Source: an uncultured Christensenellaceae bacterium
Lineage (GTDB): Bacteria; Bacillota; Clostridia; Christensenellales; Pumilibacteraceae
DNA: 22,539 nt
Direction of reading: 5' to 3'
NCBI GenBank assembly: GCA_910587445.1
Contig: CAJULE010000031.1
Coordinates: 1-22,539 of the forward strand
In this document: positions 5,606-14,700 of the stretch, one piece after another
How the letters are laid out: each line of letters starts with the position of its first letter
Numbering within the stretch: position 1 is the stretch's first letter
Made by a program: the position numbers and the translations under genes
The notes under the pieces: model-generated
What the model saw: only the letters and a program-made list of their open reading frames with translations
Database searches by the model: none
Told to the model about the DNA's origin: nothing

Positions 5606-8167
5606 ATGTACGAAATAGCGGAGCTTAGGTGCAAGAATTGCGGCGGAGCGTTGAATGTAGAGGCAGCGGAAGAAGGTGTAATAGAGTGTAAGTATTGCCA
5701 CAGCCTGTTTGCGGTGAACAGGAAAGAGACGCTTCCCGAGGCGGTCGCACAGCTTAGGATCGCGGAAAACGAGCTGGACAACAACGCATTCGACAGGGCG
5801 CTCACGGCATACAAGCGTGCAATCGAGATAGATGCAAACGAGCCGCAGGCGTATTTCGGAATGGCTCTCGCTCGCCATAAGGTGCAGTATTTAAGGGCGG
5901 TTAAGGACGAGAATAAGGATGAGAATAAGGACGAGAACGGCGAAAAGATAAGCTATTTGCAGCCCATATGCCACGAGTACGAGGGGAAACGATTCACCGA
6001 GGACGAGAGCTATAAAAAGGCGATAGAACTCTCGAGCGGCAGACAGAGGAAGTATTACGAGAGTAAAGGCGAAGAGATAGAGTACATAGTGGGTGAGTTC
6101 GAGCGGCTTAGCAGCAGCGGGCTCGACTACGACTGCTTTATATGCGTAAAGGTCACGGACGACAGAACGGGATTTAGGACGAAGGACTATAAGGACGCGG
6201 ACGACATATATTACTATCTGAAGCGGAAAGGATATAAGCCGTTCTTTTCGGAGACGGAAATAAGCGATAAGAGCGGAGCGGACTATGAGGCGCATATTCT
6301 TTACGCATTGTACAGAGCGGAGTGTATGGTGGTCGTGTGCCACTACGAGAGATATCTCGAGACGCCGTGGGTCAAGAACGAGTATACGAGATTCATAAAT
6401 CTCATACGAAGCGAGAGAAAGGAAAGCGACGCGGTTACGATAGCGTTCTCGGGGAAGGCGATAGAACGGCTTCCCGGACGAAACGGGAAGCTTCAGGGGA
6501 TAGATTTACGCAGAGGCGACAGCCTGGAGAAGATACGTGAGTTCGCGGAAAAGCACACTCCCGAGGCAAGGGCGAGGCGTGCGGAAGAGGAAGAGAGAAA
6601 AGCGCGGGAAAGCGAGCGAGTAAAGCGCGAGACTGAGGAGCTCAAGCGCAGGCTGGAAGAGCAGCAGAGAGAGTTCGAGGAGAGAAACAGACGACTTCAG
6701 GAGCAGCTTGAGGAGCTGGCGAAAGCGAAGGCGTCGGAGCAAGCAAAGACTGTGGACGTAAGCGGGCTGTCGGGTGAAGAAATGCTCGCCATGATGGAGC
6801 GTGCGCAGAAAGAGCGGGAGGAGAAGGCACGCCGCGAGCGTGAGAAAAAAGAAGCGGAAGAACGGGCTCGGCAAGCGGAAGAAGAGAGAAAGAGAAAGGA
6901 AAGAGAAGCGGCTGAGCGCAAGAGAAAAGCGGAAGAAGAACGAAAGAGAAAGGAAGCCGAGGAGCAAGCCCGCAAAGAGCGTGAAGAGCACGAAGCGGAA
7001 GAACGCAGACAGATAGAAGAGGAGATACGCATAGCGCGCGAGGAGCGGGCAAAACAACTGATTCGCGAGCAAGAAGAGCGTGCAAGGCAGCGCGCGATTG
7101 AAGAGGAACGAGAAATACAGGCGAGAGAAAACCCTACGCTTGAAAACTATATAAAGGCAGACTTTAATATAAGAGAACGAACCGATATAAATGGTTGTCA
7201 TTTTGTGGATTTGGTTCGTTATACGGGAAAGCAAAAGATTGTGAAAATTCCCAAAGGCATAACGACAATAACGAACAGCGCTTTTGAGGGGTGTGCGACT
7301 GTGGAAGAAGTTGGCATTCCTGATACTGTAATTGATATCTGTTATCGCGCGTTTGCCAAATGCTCTAATTTGAAAAGCATGATAATTCCAAATACGGTAA
7401 AATATATTTGTCAAGAATCATTCAGAGAGACATATTTGCATAAATTGTCTGTACCGTCTATTCACTATTATATAGGTTCGAGAAAAGGATCATATCGTGA
7501 TGCTTTAGATACCTTATTCGGTCCAGGCGGAGAGGGGTGGTCAACTTTATGTTGTTTGAGAGAAGTTACGATTACGGGTGGAACTATAAAAAGAGGTATG
7601 TTCAACAATTGTAAGCTGCTTGAGCATATTATTATTGACGGAGAAGTTACAACCATAGAGGGCGGCGCATTTTCCAGTTTGCAAAATCTGAAAAAAGTAA
7701 CTTTATCAGATAAAGTGACCTATATTGGGGGTAATAATTTTCCGGATCATTTGGAGAGTATTGATGTCAAAGAGGGCAATCCCGTTTATTGTATGAAAGA
7801 AAATTGCTTGATAAACAAGCATACGGGCAGTCTTGAAAAAGCGTTTATGGCTTCTTCGATTCCCAAAGGCATAAACATTATATGCTCAAGCGCATTTGCA
7901 AATAATACAAACATCATGGTCGCCGATATACCCGACGGAGTGTGTGAGATAGGTAACTGGGCTTTTTCATTCTGTCGTTCGCTTAAATCCGTTGTCATTC
8001 CGAATAGTGTAACTTCTATACACGGAGAAGCCTTTATCGGGTGTGTAAATTTGACAAGTGTAACTATGCCGAAAAAGCTTAAGTCTTTTATTAAGTCTGC
8101 GTTTATCTATAAGAGTTCGGGGAAAAAGATAGACGAACGCAAGCATATCAAATTTATTTTTACTTAA
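5606..8167 (+). CDS. Zinc ribbon-TPR-TIR-coiled coil-leucine-rich-repeat protein
   Basis: 853 residues from the ATG at 5606, with GAAGGGACGAG as a poor-to-fair ribosome site; the longer open frame to 5474 crosses the promoter. Domains in order: a zinc ribbon (C9, C12, C28, C31); a TPR-like helical pair (46-95); a TIR domain (about 174-312) starting DYDCFICVK, with KPFFSETEIS, DYEAHILYAL (E228 at the usual catalytic glutamate position) and TPWVKNEYTRF; an Arg/Glu coiled coil (about 313-515); and BspA-type LRR_5 repeats (about 544-850; IPKGITTITNSAFEGC, IPNSVTSIHGEAFIGC). There is no signal peptide or membrane segment, so it is cytoplasmic. TIR domains in bacteria often degrade NAD or make nucleotide signals in phage defence, and LRRs bind ligands; a sensing or defence role is inference. 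No STAND ATPase is present. The LRR part is clearly A+T-richer than the coiled coil. Confidence 0.88.
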   Translation: MYEIAELRCKNCGGALNVEAAEEGVIECKYCHSLFAVNRKETLPEAVAQLRIAENELDNNAFDRALTAYKRAIEIDANEPQAYFGMALARHKVQYLRAVKDENKDENKDENGEKISYLQPICHEYEGKRFTEDESYKKAIELSSGRQRKYYESKGEEIEYIVGEFERLSSSGLDYDCFICVKVTDDRTGFRTKDYKDADDIYYYLKRKGYKPFFSETEISDKSGADYEAHILYALYRAECMVVVCHYERYLETPWVKNEYTRFINLIRSERKESDAVTIAFSGKAIERLPGRNGKLQGIDLRRGDSLEKIREFAEKHTPEARARRAEEEERKARESERVKRETEELKRRLEEQQREFEERNRRLQEQLEELAKAKASEQAKTVDVSGLSGEEMLAMMERAQKEREEKARREREKKEAEERARQAEEERKRKEREAAERKRKAEEERKRKEAEEQARKEREEHEAEERRQIEEEIRIAREERAKQLIREQEERARQRAIEEEREIQARENPTLENYIKADFNIRERTDINGCHFVDLVRYTGKQKIVKIPKGITTITNSAFEGCATVEEVGIPDTVIDICYRAFAKCSNLKSMIIPNTVKYICQESFRETYLHKLSVPSIHYYIGSRKGSYRDALDTLFGPGGEGWSTLCCLREVTITGGTIKRGMFNNCKLLEHIIIDGEVTTIEGGAFSSLQNLKKVTLSDKVTYIGGNNFPDHLESIDVKEGNPVYCMKENCLINKHTGSLEKAFMASSIPKGINIICSSAFANNTNIMVADIPDGVCEIGNWAFSFCRSLKSVVIPNSVTSIHGEAFIGCVNLTSVTMPKKLKSFIKSAFIYKSSGKKIDERKHIKFIFT
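5906..5941 (+). repeat. Three 12-nt repeats encoding DENK units
   Basis: GACGAGAATAAG is repeated as GATGAGAATAAG and partly as GACGAGAACGGC, giving DENKDENKDENG at residues 101-112 between the TPR and TIR domains. This is probably a slippage-prone flexible linker. Confidence 0.75.
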
Positions 8168-8215
8168 GCGGCAAACGGTTAATTTAAAAAATCTTGACGG
8201 CTATACGAAAAAAAC

Positions 8216-8245
8216 TTGACAAAACGGGAGCAGTTAGTGTAATAT
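8216..8245 (+). promoter_or_regulatory. Promoter of the ANTAR-purF-carAB-dapF-pyrG-dapL operon
   Basis: TTGACA (8216-8221), 18 bases, TATAAT-like TAATAT (8240-8245). It lies about 390 bases ahead of the ANTAR start codon, leaving a long transcribed leader. No other promoter is obvious before dapL. Confidence 0.75.
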
Positions 8246-8329
8246 ATTCGGGATAGGCATATGCGTTCGTCCCGTATACGACAGTACGAAAAGATGAACG
8301 CGAATTTTATGTAAAGGAGTACGCGCCTA

Positions 8330-8650
8330 ATGAGTCGCCCCGCAGACATTGTTCTCGGATATGCTATGCACCGCGACGCCGAGTCGACGAAACGCTTGCC
8401 CGCTCTGAACGGACGGCATAGGACTTTTTCCCGTTTTTCGTCGGCGCATTGTTCTTTACGCTGTGCCTACGACCCGTCGTTCTCCGTTGTTTCCGATATT
8501 TCGGAAAACAAAGCCGAATCGGACTTATTGCTCATTTCCGTTTTTGCCGCTTCGATGCTATCGAAAGCAGGGCAAAAGGCGAGACGGGCGGTAAGTCTTT
8601 TTTCTAAATTTACGGGAAGAAGCGGGAGGCTGAATTGTACGCGCTCATAG
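8330..8650 (+). CDS. Doubtful 106-residue leader ORF, possibly a decayed gene start
   Basis: An ATG with a good AAAGGAG site (8313-8319, 10 bases upstream) opens a 106-residue frame overlapping the ANTAR start by 16 bases. The protein is Ser/Arg-rich and most of it looks like unselected sequence. Residues 5-20 (ADIVLGYAMHRDAESTKRLP) faintly follow the pattern at the start of type III glutamine synthetase (ADI..Y..xDA...xRLP), a gene that often precedes such ANTAR regulators. A remnant is therefore possible, but this is recalled pattern, not an alignment. The stretch also contains strong hairpins, so its main role may be as RNA. Confidence 0.3.
   Translation: MSRPADIVLGYAMHRDAESTKRLPALNGRHRTFSRFSSAHCSLRCAYDPSFSVVSDISENKAESDLLLISVFAASMLSKAGQKARRAVSLFSKFTGRSGRLNCTRS
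8440..8577 (+). promoter_or_regulatory. Three consecutive hairpins in the operon leader
   Basis: Hairpin 1 is GTCGGCGCA (8440-8448) with TGTGC plus CGAC (8462-8473). Hairpin 2 is TTTCCGA (8490-8496) with TCGGAAA (8501-8507). Hairpin 3 is TTTTGCCGCTTCGAT (8542-8556) with ATCGAA-A-GC-AG-GGCAAAA (8560-8577), 15 pairs with two bulges. ANTAR proteins bind paired stem-loops to block terminators. None of the loops is a clear AxxGxx hexaloop, so this is a candidate regulatory leader, not a proven ANTAR target. Confidence 0.4.
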
Positions 8651-9198
8651 CGACGGGCTCGCAAAAGGCTCAGTCGGAGATAGCCGAAGTCGTGCGTAAC
8701 TGTGCGGATTTCGACGTGGTTTTCGCTTCAAGCGCAGGCGAGGCGGTAAGCAAGGCGGAAAGCAGCCCGTTCGATTTGTGCGTCATAAACGGCGACAAAA
8801 CGGGCAAAGCGAAAACCGCCGCCGTAAAGATAGCCAAGCTTTCCGAAGGCGGCGTGATATTTTTGGAAGAAGCCGAAGCTTTCGAAACAAGCGTTGCCGA
8901 GCTTTCTTTGAGCGGCATAGTGGTAGTGCCGAAGCCGCTTTCGAAGATGTCGCTCGTCACGGCTATAAGAAGCGTTTGCGCCGCAAATATGCGGCTTGTC
9001 GAGCTGAAAGAGGCAAACCGCAGTCTCGAGCAAAAACTCGAAGATCTCAAATTTATCGACAGAGCAAAGATTTCGCTCATAAAGCAGTTCGGCTACAGCG
9101 AAGACGAGGCTCATAAATATATAGAAAAGCAGGCGATGAATCTTCGCGTCACCAAACGCGAGGTTGCAATGAACATCTTAAGGACTTACGAGAACTGA
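8635..9198 (+). CDS. Pseudo-receiver ANTAR domain RNA-binding antiterminator
   Basis: 187 residues from a TTG start; GGGAGG (8624-8629) lies 5 bases upstream and the receiver fold begins at once (YALIATGSQ). Residues 1-118 follow a receiver pattern, with the conserved Lys-Pro (K100-P101), but the phosphorylated Asp at the end of strand 3 is Asn52 (FDLCVIN), so it is probably not controlled by phosphorylation. A coiled linker (120-140) leads to the ANTAR domain (about 140-185): AKISLIKQFGYSEDEAHKYI, then AMNLRVTKREVAMNIL. ANTAR dimers bind tandem RNA stem-loops and prevent termination. In Firmicutes such proteins usually sit next to glutamine synthetase. Here it lies 11 bases before purF, so it likely ties this operon to glutamine or nitrogen state (inference). 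Confidence 0.87.
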   Translation: MYALIATGSQKAQSEIAEVVRNCADFDVVFASSAGEAVSKAESSPFDLCVINGDKTGKAKTAAVKIAKLSEGGVIFLEEAEAFETSVAELSLSGIVVVPKPLSKMSLVTAIRSVCAANMRLVELKEANRSLEQKLEDLKFIDRAKISLIKQFGYSEDEAHKYIEKQAMNLRVTKREVAMNILRTYEN

Positions 9199-9209
9199 CA
9201 AGAGGCATT

Positions 9210-10628
9210 ATGAACATTTACGACGATAAACCAACCGAAGAATGCGGAGTGTTCGGAATAATATCACCCGAGCCGTTGCCGTGCGCGGCGCTCGCTTCCG
9301 TTGCGCTTCTCGCGCTTCAGCACAGAGGGCAGGAGGGCGCTGGTATAGCTCTTTTCGAGGGCGACGACGTTCGCTGCAAAAAGGACGTAGGACTTGTCGA
9401 CGAAGTTTTCGGCTCGGACTATCTCGAGTATGCGCCTCTCGCAAAGGTCGCGGCGGCTCACGTTAGATATTCTACTACGGGAAGCAACACCGCCGAAAAT
9501 ACGCAGCCCATAGTCACGCGTCATTCGCGGCTCACCTGTGCGCTTGCGCACAACGGCAATCTCACGAACGCGGGAGCGCTTCGCGAACAAATGGTGGATA
9601 AGGGCGGCAAGGTGTTCTATACGACGAACGACACCGAAGTCGTGAATATGCTTCTCATAGAAGAAATGATAAAATGCGACGACCTCATGCTCGCCGTCGA
9701 AAAAGCGACTGACAGGATAGAGGGCGCGTATTCGCTTGTGATTGCGACGGGCGACAAGCTCGTTGCCGTGCGCGACAGAAACGGGTTCAGACCGCTTTGT
9801 ATGGGACGATTGGGCAATGCGACGGTGTTTGCTTCCGAAAGCTGTGCGCTCGATGCGCTCGGCGCCGGGTTTGTGCGTGACATAGAACCGGGCGAAATCG
9901 TATGCGTCGATATTTCCGGCAAAGTTACGACGAAAAAGCGTCCGCCCGCAAAGCGAGGATTGTGCGTGTTCGAGCTTATATACTTTGCACGTCCCGATTC
10001 GGTGATCGACGGAATGAGCGTTTATAAAGCCCGCCTCGAAATGGGAAAGGCTCTTTGGGAGCAACAGCCTACGGACGCCGATCTCGTATGCGGCGTGCCC
10101 GATTCGGGTCTCGTTTCCGCATACGGCTATGCCATGGCTTCGGGCATACCTTACGGCACGGCCTTTATAAAGAACAAATACGTGGGACGAAGCTTTATCG
10201 TTCCGTCGCAGATAAAGCGTGAAGCTACCGTAAACGTAAAGCTCAACCCGCTTCGTGCGGCTGTCGAGGGCAAGCGTATCGTGCTTGTCGACGATTCCAT
10301 AGTGCGAGGTACGACAAGTAAGCGCATCATAGAAATGCTACGAAACGCGGGCGCGAAAGAAATACATATGCGCATAGCTTCTCCGCCGTTCAGACACCCG
10401 TGTCATTTCGGCGTGGACATAGACAGCGAGGACAACCTTATTGCCAACAAGATGAGCGTCAACGAGATCCGTAAACTTATTGGGGCGGACAGTCTCGTAT
10501 ATATGGATGTCGAAAGACTCATGAAAATAGATCTCGGAAGCGGCGTTAAGTTTTGCAACGGCTGTTTTACGGGAAGCTATCCGATAGATGTCAAAGCGGC
10601 TACGACAAAAAACAAATTCGACGATTGA
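9210..10628 (+). CDS. purF: Amidophosphoribosyltransferase (glutamine PRPP amidotransferase)
   Basis: 472 residues. It makes phosphoribosylamine from PRPP and glutamine, the first step of purine synthesis. The class II glutaminase starts at Cys12 after an 11-residue propeptide (...PTEECGVFG), which must be cleaved to free the Cys. HRGQEGAG, RYSTTGS and HNGNL are the glutaminase loops, and IVLVDDSIVRGTTSKRI is the PRPP site. Four cysteines, in RGLCVFE, RHPCHFG and KFCNGC, match the Bacillus-type 4Fe-4S ligands, so this is the oxygen-sensitive type. The ribosome site AAGAGG is close (4 bases). The gene lies in an operon with carAB instead of the usual pur genes, which is unusual. Confidence 0.96.
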   Translation: MNIYDDKPTEECGVFGIISPEPLPCAALASVALLALQHRGQEGAGIALFEGDDVRCKKDVGLVDEVFGSDYLEYAPLAKVAAAHVRYSTTGSNTAENTQPIVTRHSRLTCALAHNGNLTNAGALREQMVDKGGKVFYTTNDTEVVNMLLIEEMIKCDDLMLAVEKATDRIEGAYSLVIATGDKLVAVRDRNGFRPLCMGRLGNATVFASESCALDALGAGFVRDIEPGEIVCVDISGKVTTKKRPPAKRGLCVFELIYFARPDSVIDGMSVYKARLEMGKALWEQQPTDADLVCGVPDSGLVSAYGYAMASGIPYGTAFIKNKYVGRSFIVPSQIKREATVNVKLNPLRAAVEGKRIVLVDDSIVRGTTSKRIIEMLRNAGAKEIHMRIASPPFRHPCHFGVDIDSEDNLIANKMSVNEIRKLIGADSLVYMDVERLMKIDLGSGVKFCNGCFTGSYPIDVKAATTKNKFDD

Positions 10629-10648
10629 AAGAGGCAAGGAGGACAGAT

Positions 10649-11725
10649 ATGGCAAAAGCATATTTGATATTGGCAAACGGCGACGTTTATGCGGGCGAGA
10701 GCATAGGCGCGGAAGGCGAAACCATAGGCGAAGCCGTATTTACGACGGGCATGGGCGCTTATATGGAGACGCTTACCGACCCGAGCTATTACGGTCAGCT
10801 CATAACGCAGACCTTTCCGCTTATAGGAAATTACGGTAGGATATCTGCGGACTACGAATCGGAAAAGCCCGCGCTGTTCGGATACATTGTTCGCGAGCTT
10901 TGCGACAACGGAAGCAATTTCCGCAAGGAGAGCGAGCTTAACGATTTCCTTGTCGAAAACGGTATCGTCGGCATATGCGGCGTGGATACGCGCCAAATAA
11001 CGCGCACGCTTCGCTCGTGCGGCGTAATGAACGCCATGATCGCTTCCTCGCTTAAGGGCATGGACGAAAAGCTTGCGCGCATAAAGGCGTTTAAGATTAA
11101 AAACGCAGTGGAAAAGACGACCTGCAAAGAGGCGGTCAAAGTCTCTGACGGTGACAAGAGAATAGTTCTTTGGGACTTCGGCGCCAAGAGCAATATAGAG
11201 CGAGAGTTCGCCGCGCGCGGCTGTGAAGTCATACGTGTGCCTTCTTTCTACAGTGCGGAGCAGATAGCTGAGCTTAGCCCGGACGGCATTATGCTTAGCA
11301 ACGGCGGCGGCAATCCCGCCGACAATGTTTCCGTAATAGAGGAGCTTAAAAAGCTTAACGAGAAAAAGATCCCCACATTCGGCATCTGTCTCGGACACCA
11401 GCTTCTCGCACTGTCCAAGGGTGCGAAGACGAAGAAACTGAAGTTCGGTCACAGAGGCGCTAACCAGCCGGTTAAGGATCTCACTTCGGGCAGAACGTAC
11501 ATAACGTCTCAAAATCACGGTTATGCCGTCGTCGCTTCGTCGCTTCCCGAAACGGCAAAAGTGCTGTTCGTGAACGCAAACGACCGCACCTGCGAGGGAG
11601 TCGAATATACGGACGCTCCCGCATTTTCGGTGCAGTTCCATCCCGAGGCTTGCGGCGGACCGCATGATACGGGATACTTGTTTGACAGATTTATGAGCCT
11701 TGTCGGAGGAAAAAAGAATGCCTAA
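10649..11725 (+). CDS. carA: Carbamoyl-phosphate synthase small (glutaminase) subunit
   Basis: 358 residues from the ATG at 10649 (MAKAYLILANGDVYAGESIG), with AAGGAGG at 10637-10643; the longer frame runs back into purF. The N-terminal CPSase small domain (TGMGAYMETLTDPSYYGQLI and GICGVDTRQITRTLR) is followed by a class I glutamine amidotransferase with Cys247 in FGICLGHQ and the His-x-Glu pair in QFHPEA. It hydrolyses glutamine and channels ammonia to CarB for carbamoyl phosphate, the precursor of pyrimidines and arginine. It overlaps carB by 8 bases. Confidence 0.96.
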   Translation: MAKAYLILANGDVYAGESIGAEGETIGEAVFTTGMGAYMETLTDPSYYGQLITQTFPLIGNYGRISADYESEKPALFGYIVRELCDNGSNFRKESELNDFLVENGIVGICGVDTRQITRTLRSCGVMNAMIASSLKGMDEKLARIKAFKIKNAVEKTTCKEAVKVSDGDKRIVLWDFGAKSNIEREFAARGCEVIRVPSFYSAEQIAELSPDGIMLSNGGGNPADNVSVIEELKKLNEKKIPTFGICLGHQLLALSKGAKTKKLKFGHRGANQPVKDLTSGRTYITSQNHGYAVVASSLPETAKVLFVNANDRTCEGVEYTDAPAFSVQFHPEACGGPHDTGYLFDRFMSLVGGKKNA

Positions 11726-14700
11726 GAATAAAGAAATCAAAAAAGTGCTTGTAATAGGTTCGGGTCCCATTACTATCGGTCAGGCGGCGGAGTTCGACTA
11801 TGCGGGGACGCAAGCTTGCCGTACGCTTAAGTCCGAAAAGATCGAAGTCGTGCTGGTAAACTCCAATCCCGCGACCATAATGACGGACAGGGCAATGGCG
11901 GACGCGATATATATCGAGCCGCTCACGCTTCCCACACTCGAGAGAATAATCGACCTCGAAAAGCCCGACGGCATACTTCCGTCGCTCGGCGGTCAGACGG
12001 GACTTACGCTTTCCATGCAGCTTGCGCGCAGCGGCTTCCTTGCCGAGCGCGGCGTGAAGCTTCTCGGTATGAAAGTAGAGGCGATAGAAAAGGCGGAGGA
12101 CAGAGAGCTGTTTAAAGAGACCATGGAGTCCATAAATCAGCCTTGCATACCTTCTGCGGTCGTAAACGACGTTCCCGCTGCTGTGGAATTCGCCGAAAAG
12201 ATAGGCTATCCCGTAATAGTGCGCCCCGCCTTTACGCTCGGCGGCGCAGGCGGCGGCATAGCCGCCAACGAAACGGAGCTTAGGGAAATCGCATCGGGCG
12301 GACTTGCGCTTTCTCCGATTACGCAGGTGCTTATCGAAAAGAGCATTTACGGCTGGAAGGAAATAGAGTTCGAGGTCATGCGCGACGCTATAGGCAATGT
12401 CGTTGCAATATGTTCTATGGAGAATCTCGACCCCGTCGGCATACACACGGGCGACAGTATAGTAGTCGCGCCCACCATGACGCTTTCAGATAAGGAATAT
12501 CAAATGCTTCGTACCGCGGCGCTCAACATCATCACGTCGCTCGGCATAGAGGGGGGCTGTAACTGTCAGTTTGCGCTCGAGCCGAACAGTATGCAGTACG
12601 CCGTCATAGAAGTTAATCCGAGAGTTTCGCGTTCGTCCGCGCTTGCTTCGAAAGCGACGGGCTATCCGATTGCAAAGGTTGCGACTCTCGTTGCGCTCGG
12701 ATATACGCTCGACGAAATACCCAATGCAGTGACGGGCAAAACCTGCGCTTGCTTCGAGCCTACTATCGACTACTGTGTCGTCAAGCTTCCCAAGTGGCCG
12801 TTTGATAAGTTCGTATACGCAAAGAGAACGCTCGGCACGCAGATGAAGGCTACGGGCGAAGTTATGGCAATCGCACCGAGCTTCGAAATGGGACTCATGA
12901 AAGCGGTTCGCGGAGCCGAGGGCATACTTACTCTGTCCAACCCGCATTACAGCGAACTTTCCGACGAAGAGATCGTCTCCCGTCTCATGCCCGCTACGGA
13001 CTTCCGTCTGTTTGTGCTTTACGAAGCGTTGAAGCGCGGACTTAAAACCGTCGAAGAGATTGCGGACGAGACTAAGATTGACGCATGGTTCCTTAATAAG
13101 ATACTCAATCTCGTTAATTACGAAAAGAGCATAGTCGGCAGAGCTATCGACAAGGACGAATATTTGCGCGGCAAGAAGCTCGGCTATCCCGATAAGGCGC
13201 TTAAAGCTCTTACGGGACACGAGCTGCCCACGCACGCCCGTGCCGTCTATAAGATGGTCGATACCTGCGCCGCGGAGTTCGACGCGGAAACTCCGTATTT
13301 TTACTCTACGTACGACAACACGAACGAGGCTCTCGAATTCAGAGCCGCTCGCGGAAGCAAAAAGAGACGCGTCATAGTGTTCGGCTCGGGTCCGATAAGA
13401 ATAGGACAGGGCATAGAATTCGACTATGCGTCCGTGCATTGCGTGTGGGCGCTCAAGGAAGCTGGCTATGAGGTCGTAATAGTAAACAACAATCCCGAGA
13501 CGGTTTCCACCGACTTCGACACTGCGGACAGACTTTATTTCGAAGCGCTTACCGACGAGGACGTGGAAAACGTGATCGCGACGGAAAAGCCGTACGGCGT
13601 TGTCGTGGCGTTCGGCGGTCAGACGGCAATCAAGCTCACGAAGCACTTGTCCGATATGGGCGTGAAAATTCTCGGTACGCCCGCCGATTCCATAGATATG
13701 GCGGAGGACCGGGAGCGTTTCGACGAGCTTTTGGAACAGCTCGGAATAGCGCGTCCCAAGGGAACTACGGTAAAGACTACTCGGCAGGCGCTCGAAGCGG
13801 GAGAGTCTCTCGGCTATCCCGTACTCCTTCGTCCTTCATATGTTCTCGGCGGTCAGAATATGATAATCGCGTTCTCGGCGGCGGACATCGAAGAATATAT
13901 GAAAATAATTCTCGAGGAAAACCCCGACAACACCATACTGATAGACAAATACGTCATGGGCACCGAGGTCGAAGTCGACGCTATCTGCGACGGCGAAAAG
14001 ATACTCATTCCCGGCATTATGGAACACATAGAGCGCACCGGAATACACAGCGGCGACTCAATAGCCGTATATCCTCCGCAGAACATCGGCGACGCGATTA
14101 CGGCGAAGCTTATCGAATATACGGAAAAGCTTGCGGTATCCTTAAAGACCAAAGGACTTGTAAACATACAGTATATAATTGCCGATAACAATATTTACGT
14201 AATAGAAGTAAATCCCCGTTCGTCGCGCACGATTCCGTACATTTCGAAAGTTACGGGCGTGCCCATGATAAAGCTTGCTACGGAATGTATGCTCGGCAAA
14301 AAGCTCGAGCGGCTCGGTTACGGAACGGGACTTTATAAGACGTCTCCGTACACTGCGGTAAAAGTTCCCATTTTCTCGTTTGAAAAATTGCAGGATCTTG
14401 ACACGCATCTCGGACCCGAAATGAAATCGACGGGCGAGGTGCTCGGCGTGGGCAAGGCTCTCGACGAGGCTCTTTACAAAGGACTTGTAGCCGCGGGATA
14501 TAAAATGCAGAAAAACGGCGGCATACTCATCACCGTGCGCAACACGGATAAGGCGGAGATTGCGGACGTAGCCAAAAAGTTTGCAGAGCTCGGATTTAAG
14601 CTCTATGCGACGTTCGGCACGGCGGACGTGCTCGAAAAGTGCGGACTCGAAGTGGAACGCGTAAAGAAGCTCAGCGAGTGCGAGACAAACAACACAATGA

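Noticed and set aside
3785..5878. 697-residue open frame on the minus strand
   Set aside because: It lies antisense to the phosphohexomutase and crosses its terminator and the next promoter. The composition is a Cys/His/Arg-rich shadow without any motif.
5906..5941. Short regularly spaced repeats as a CRISPR-like array
   Set aside because: The units are contiguous 12-mers in frame within a protein, without spacers. No CRISPR array is visible anywhere in the window.
6506..7414. Several long antisense frames under the coiled coil
   Set aside because: They are repetitive Leu/Phe/Arg/Ser translations of the Glu/Lys/Arg-rich coiled-coil codons.
8162..8192. Possible terminator after the TIR-LRR gene (TTAAGCG/CGGTTAA)
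   Set aside because: The stem is short with a central mismatch, and no T-run follows.
8194..8199. Second -35-like TTGACG near the operon promoter
   Set aside because: No -10 element lies 16-18 bases downstream; the TTGACA at 8216 has one.
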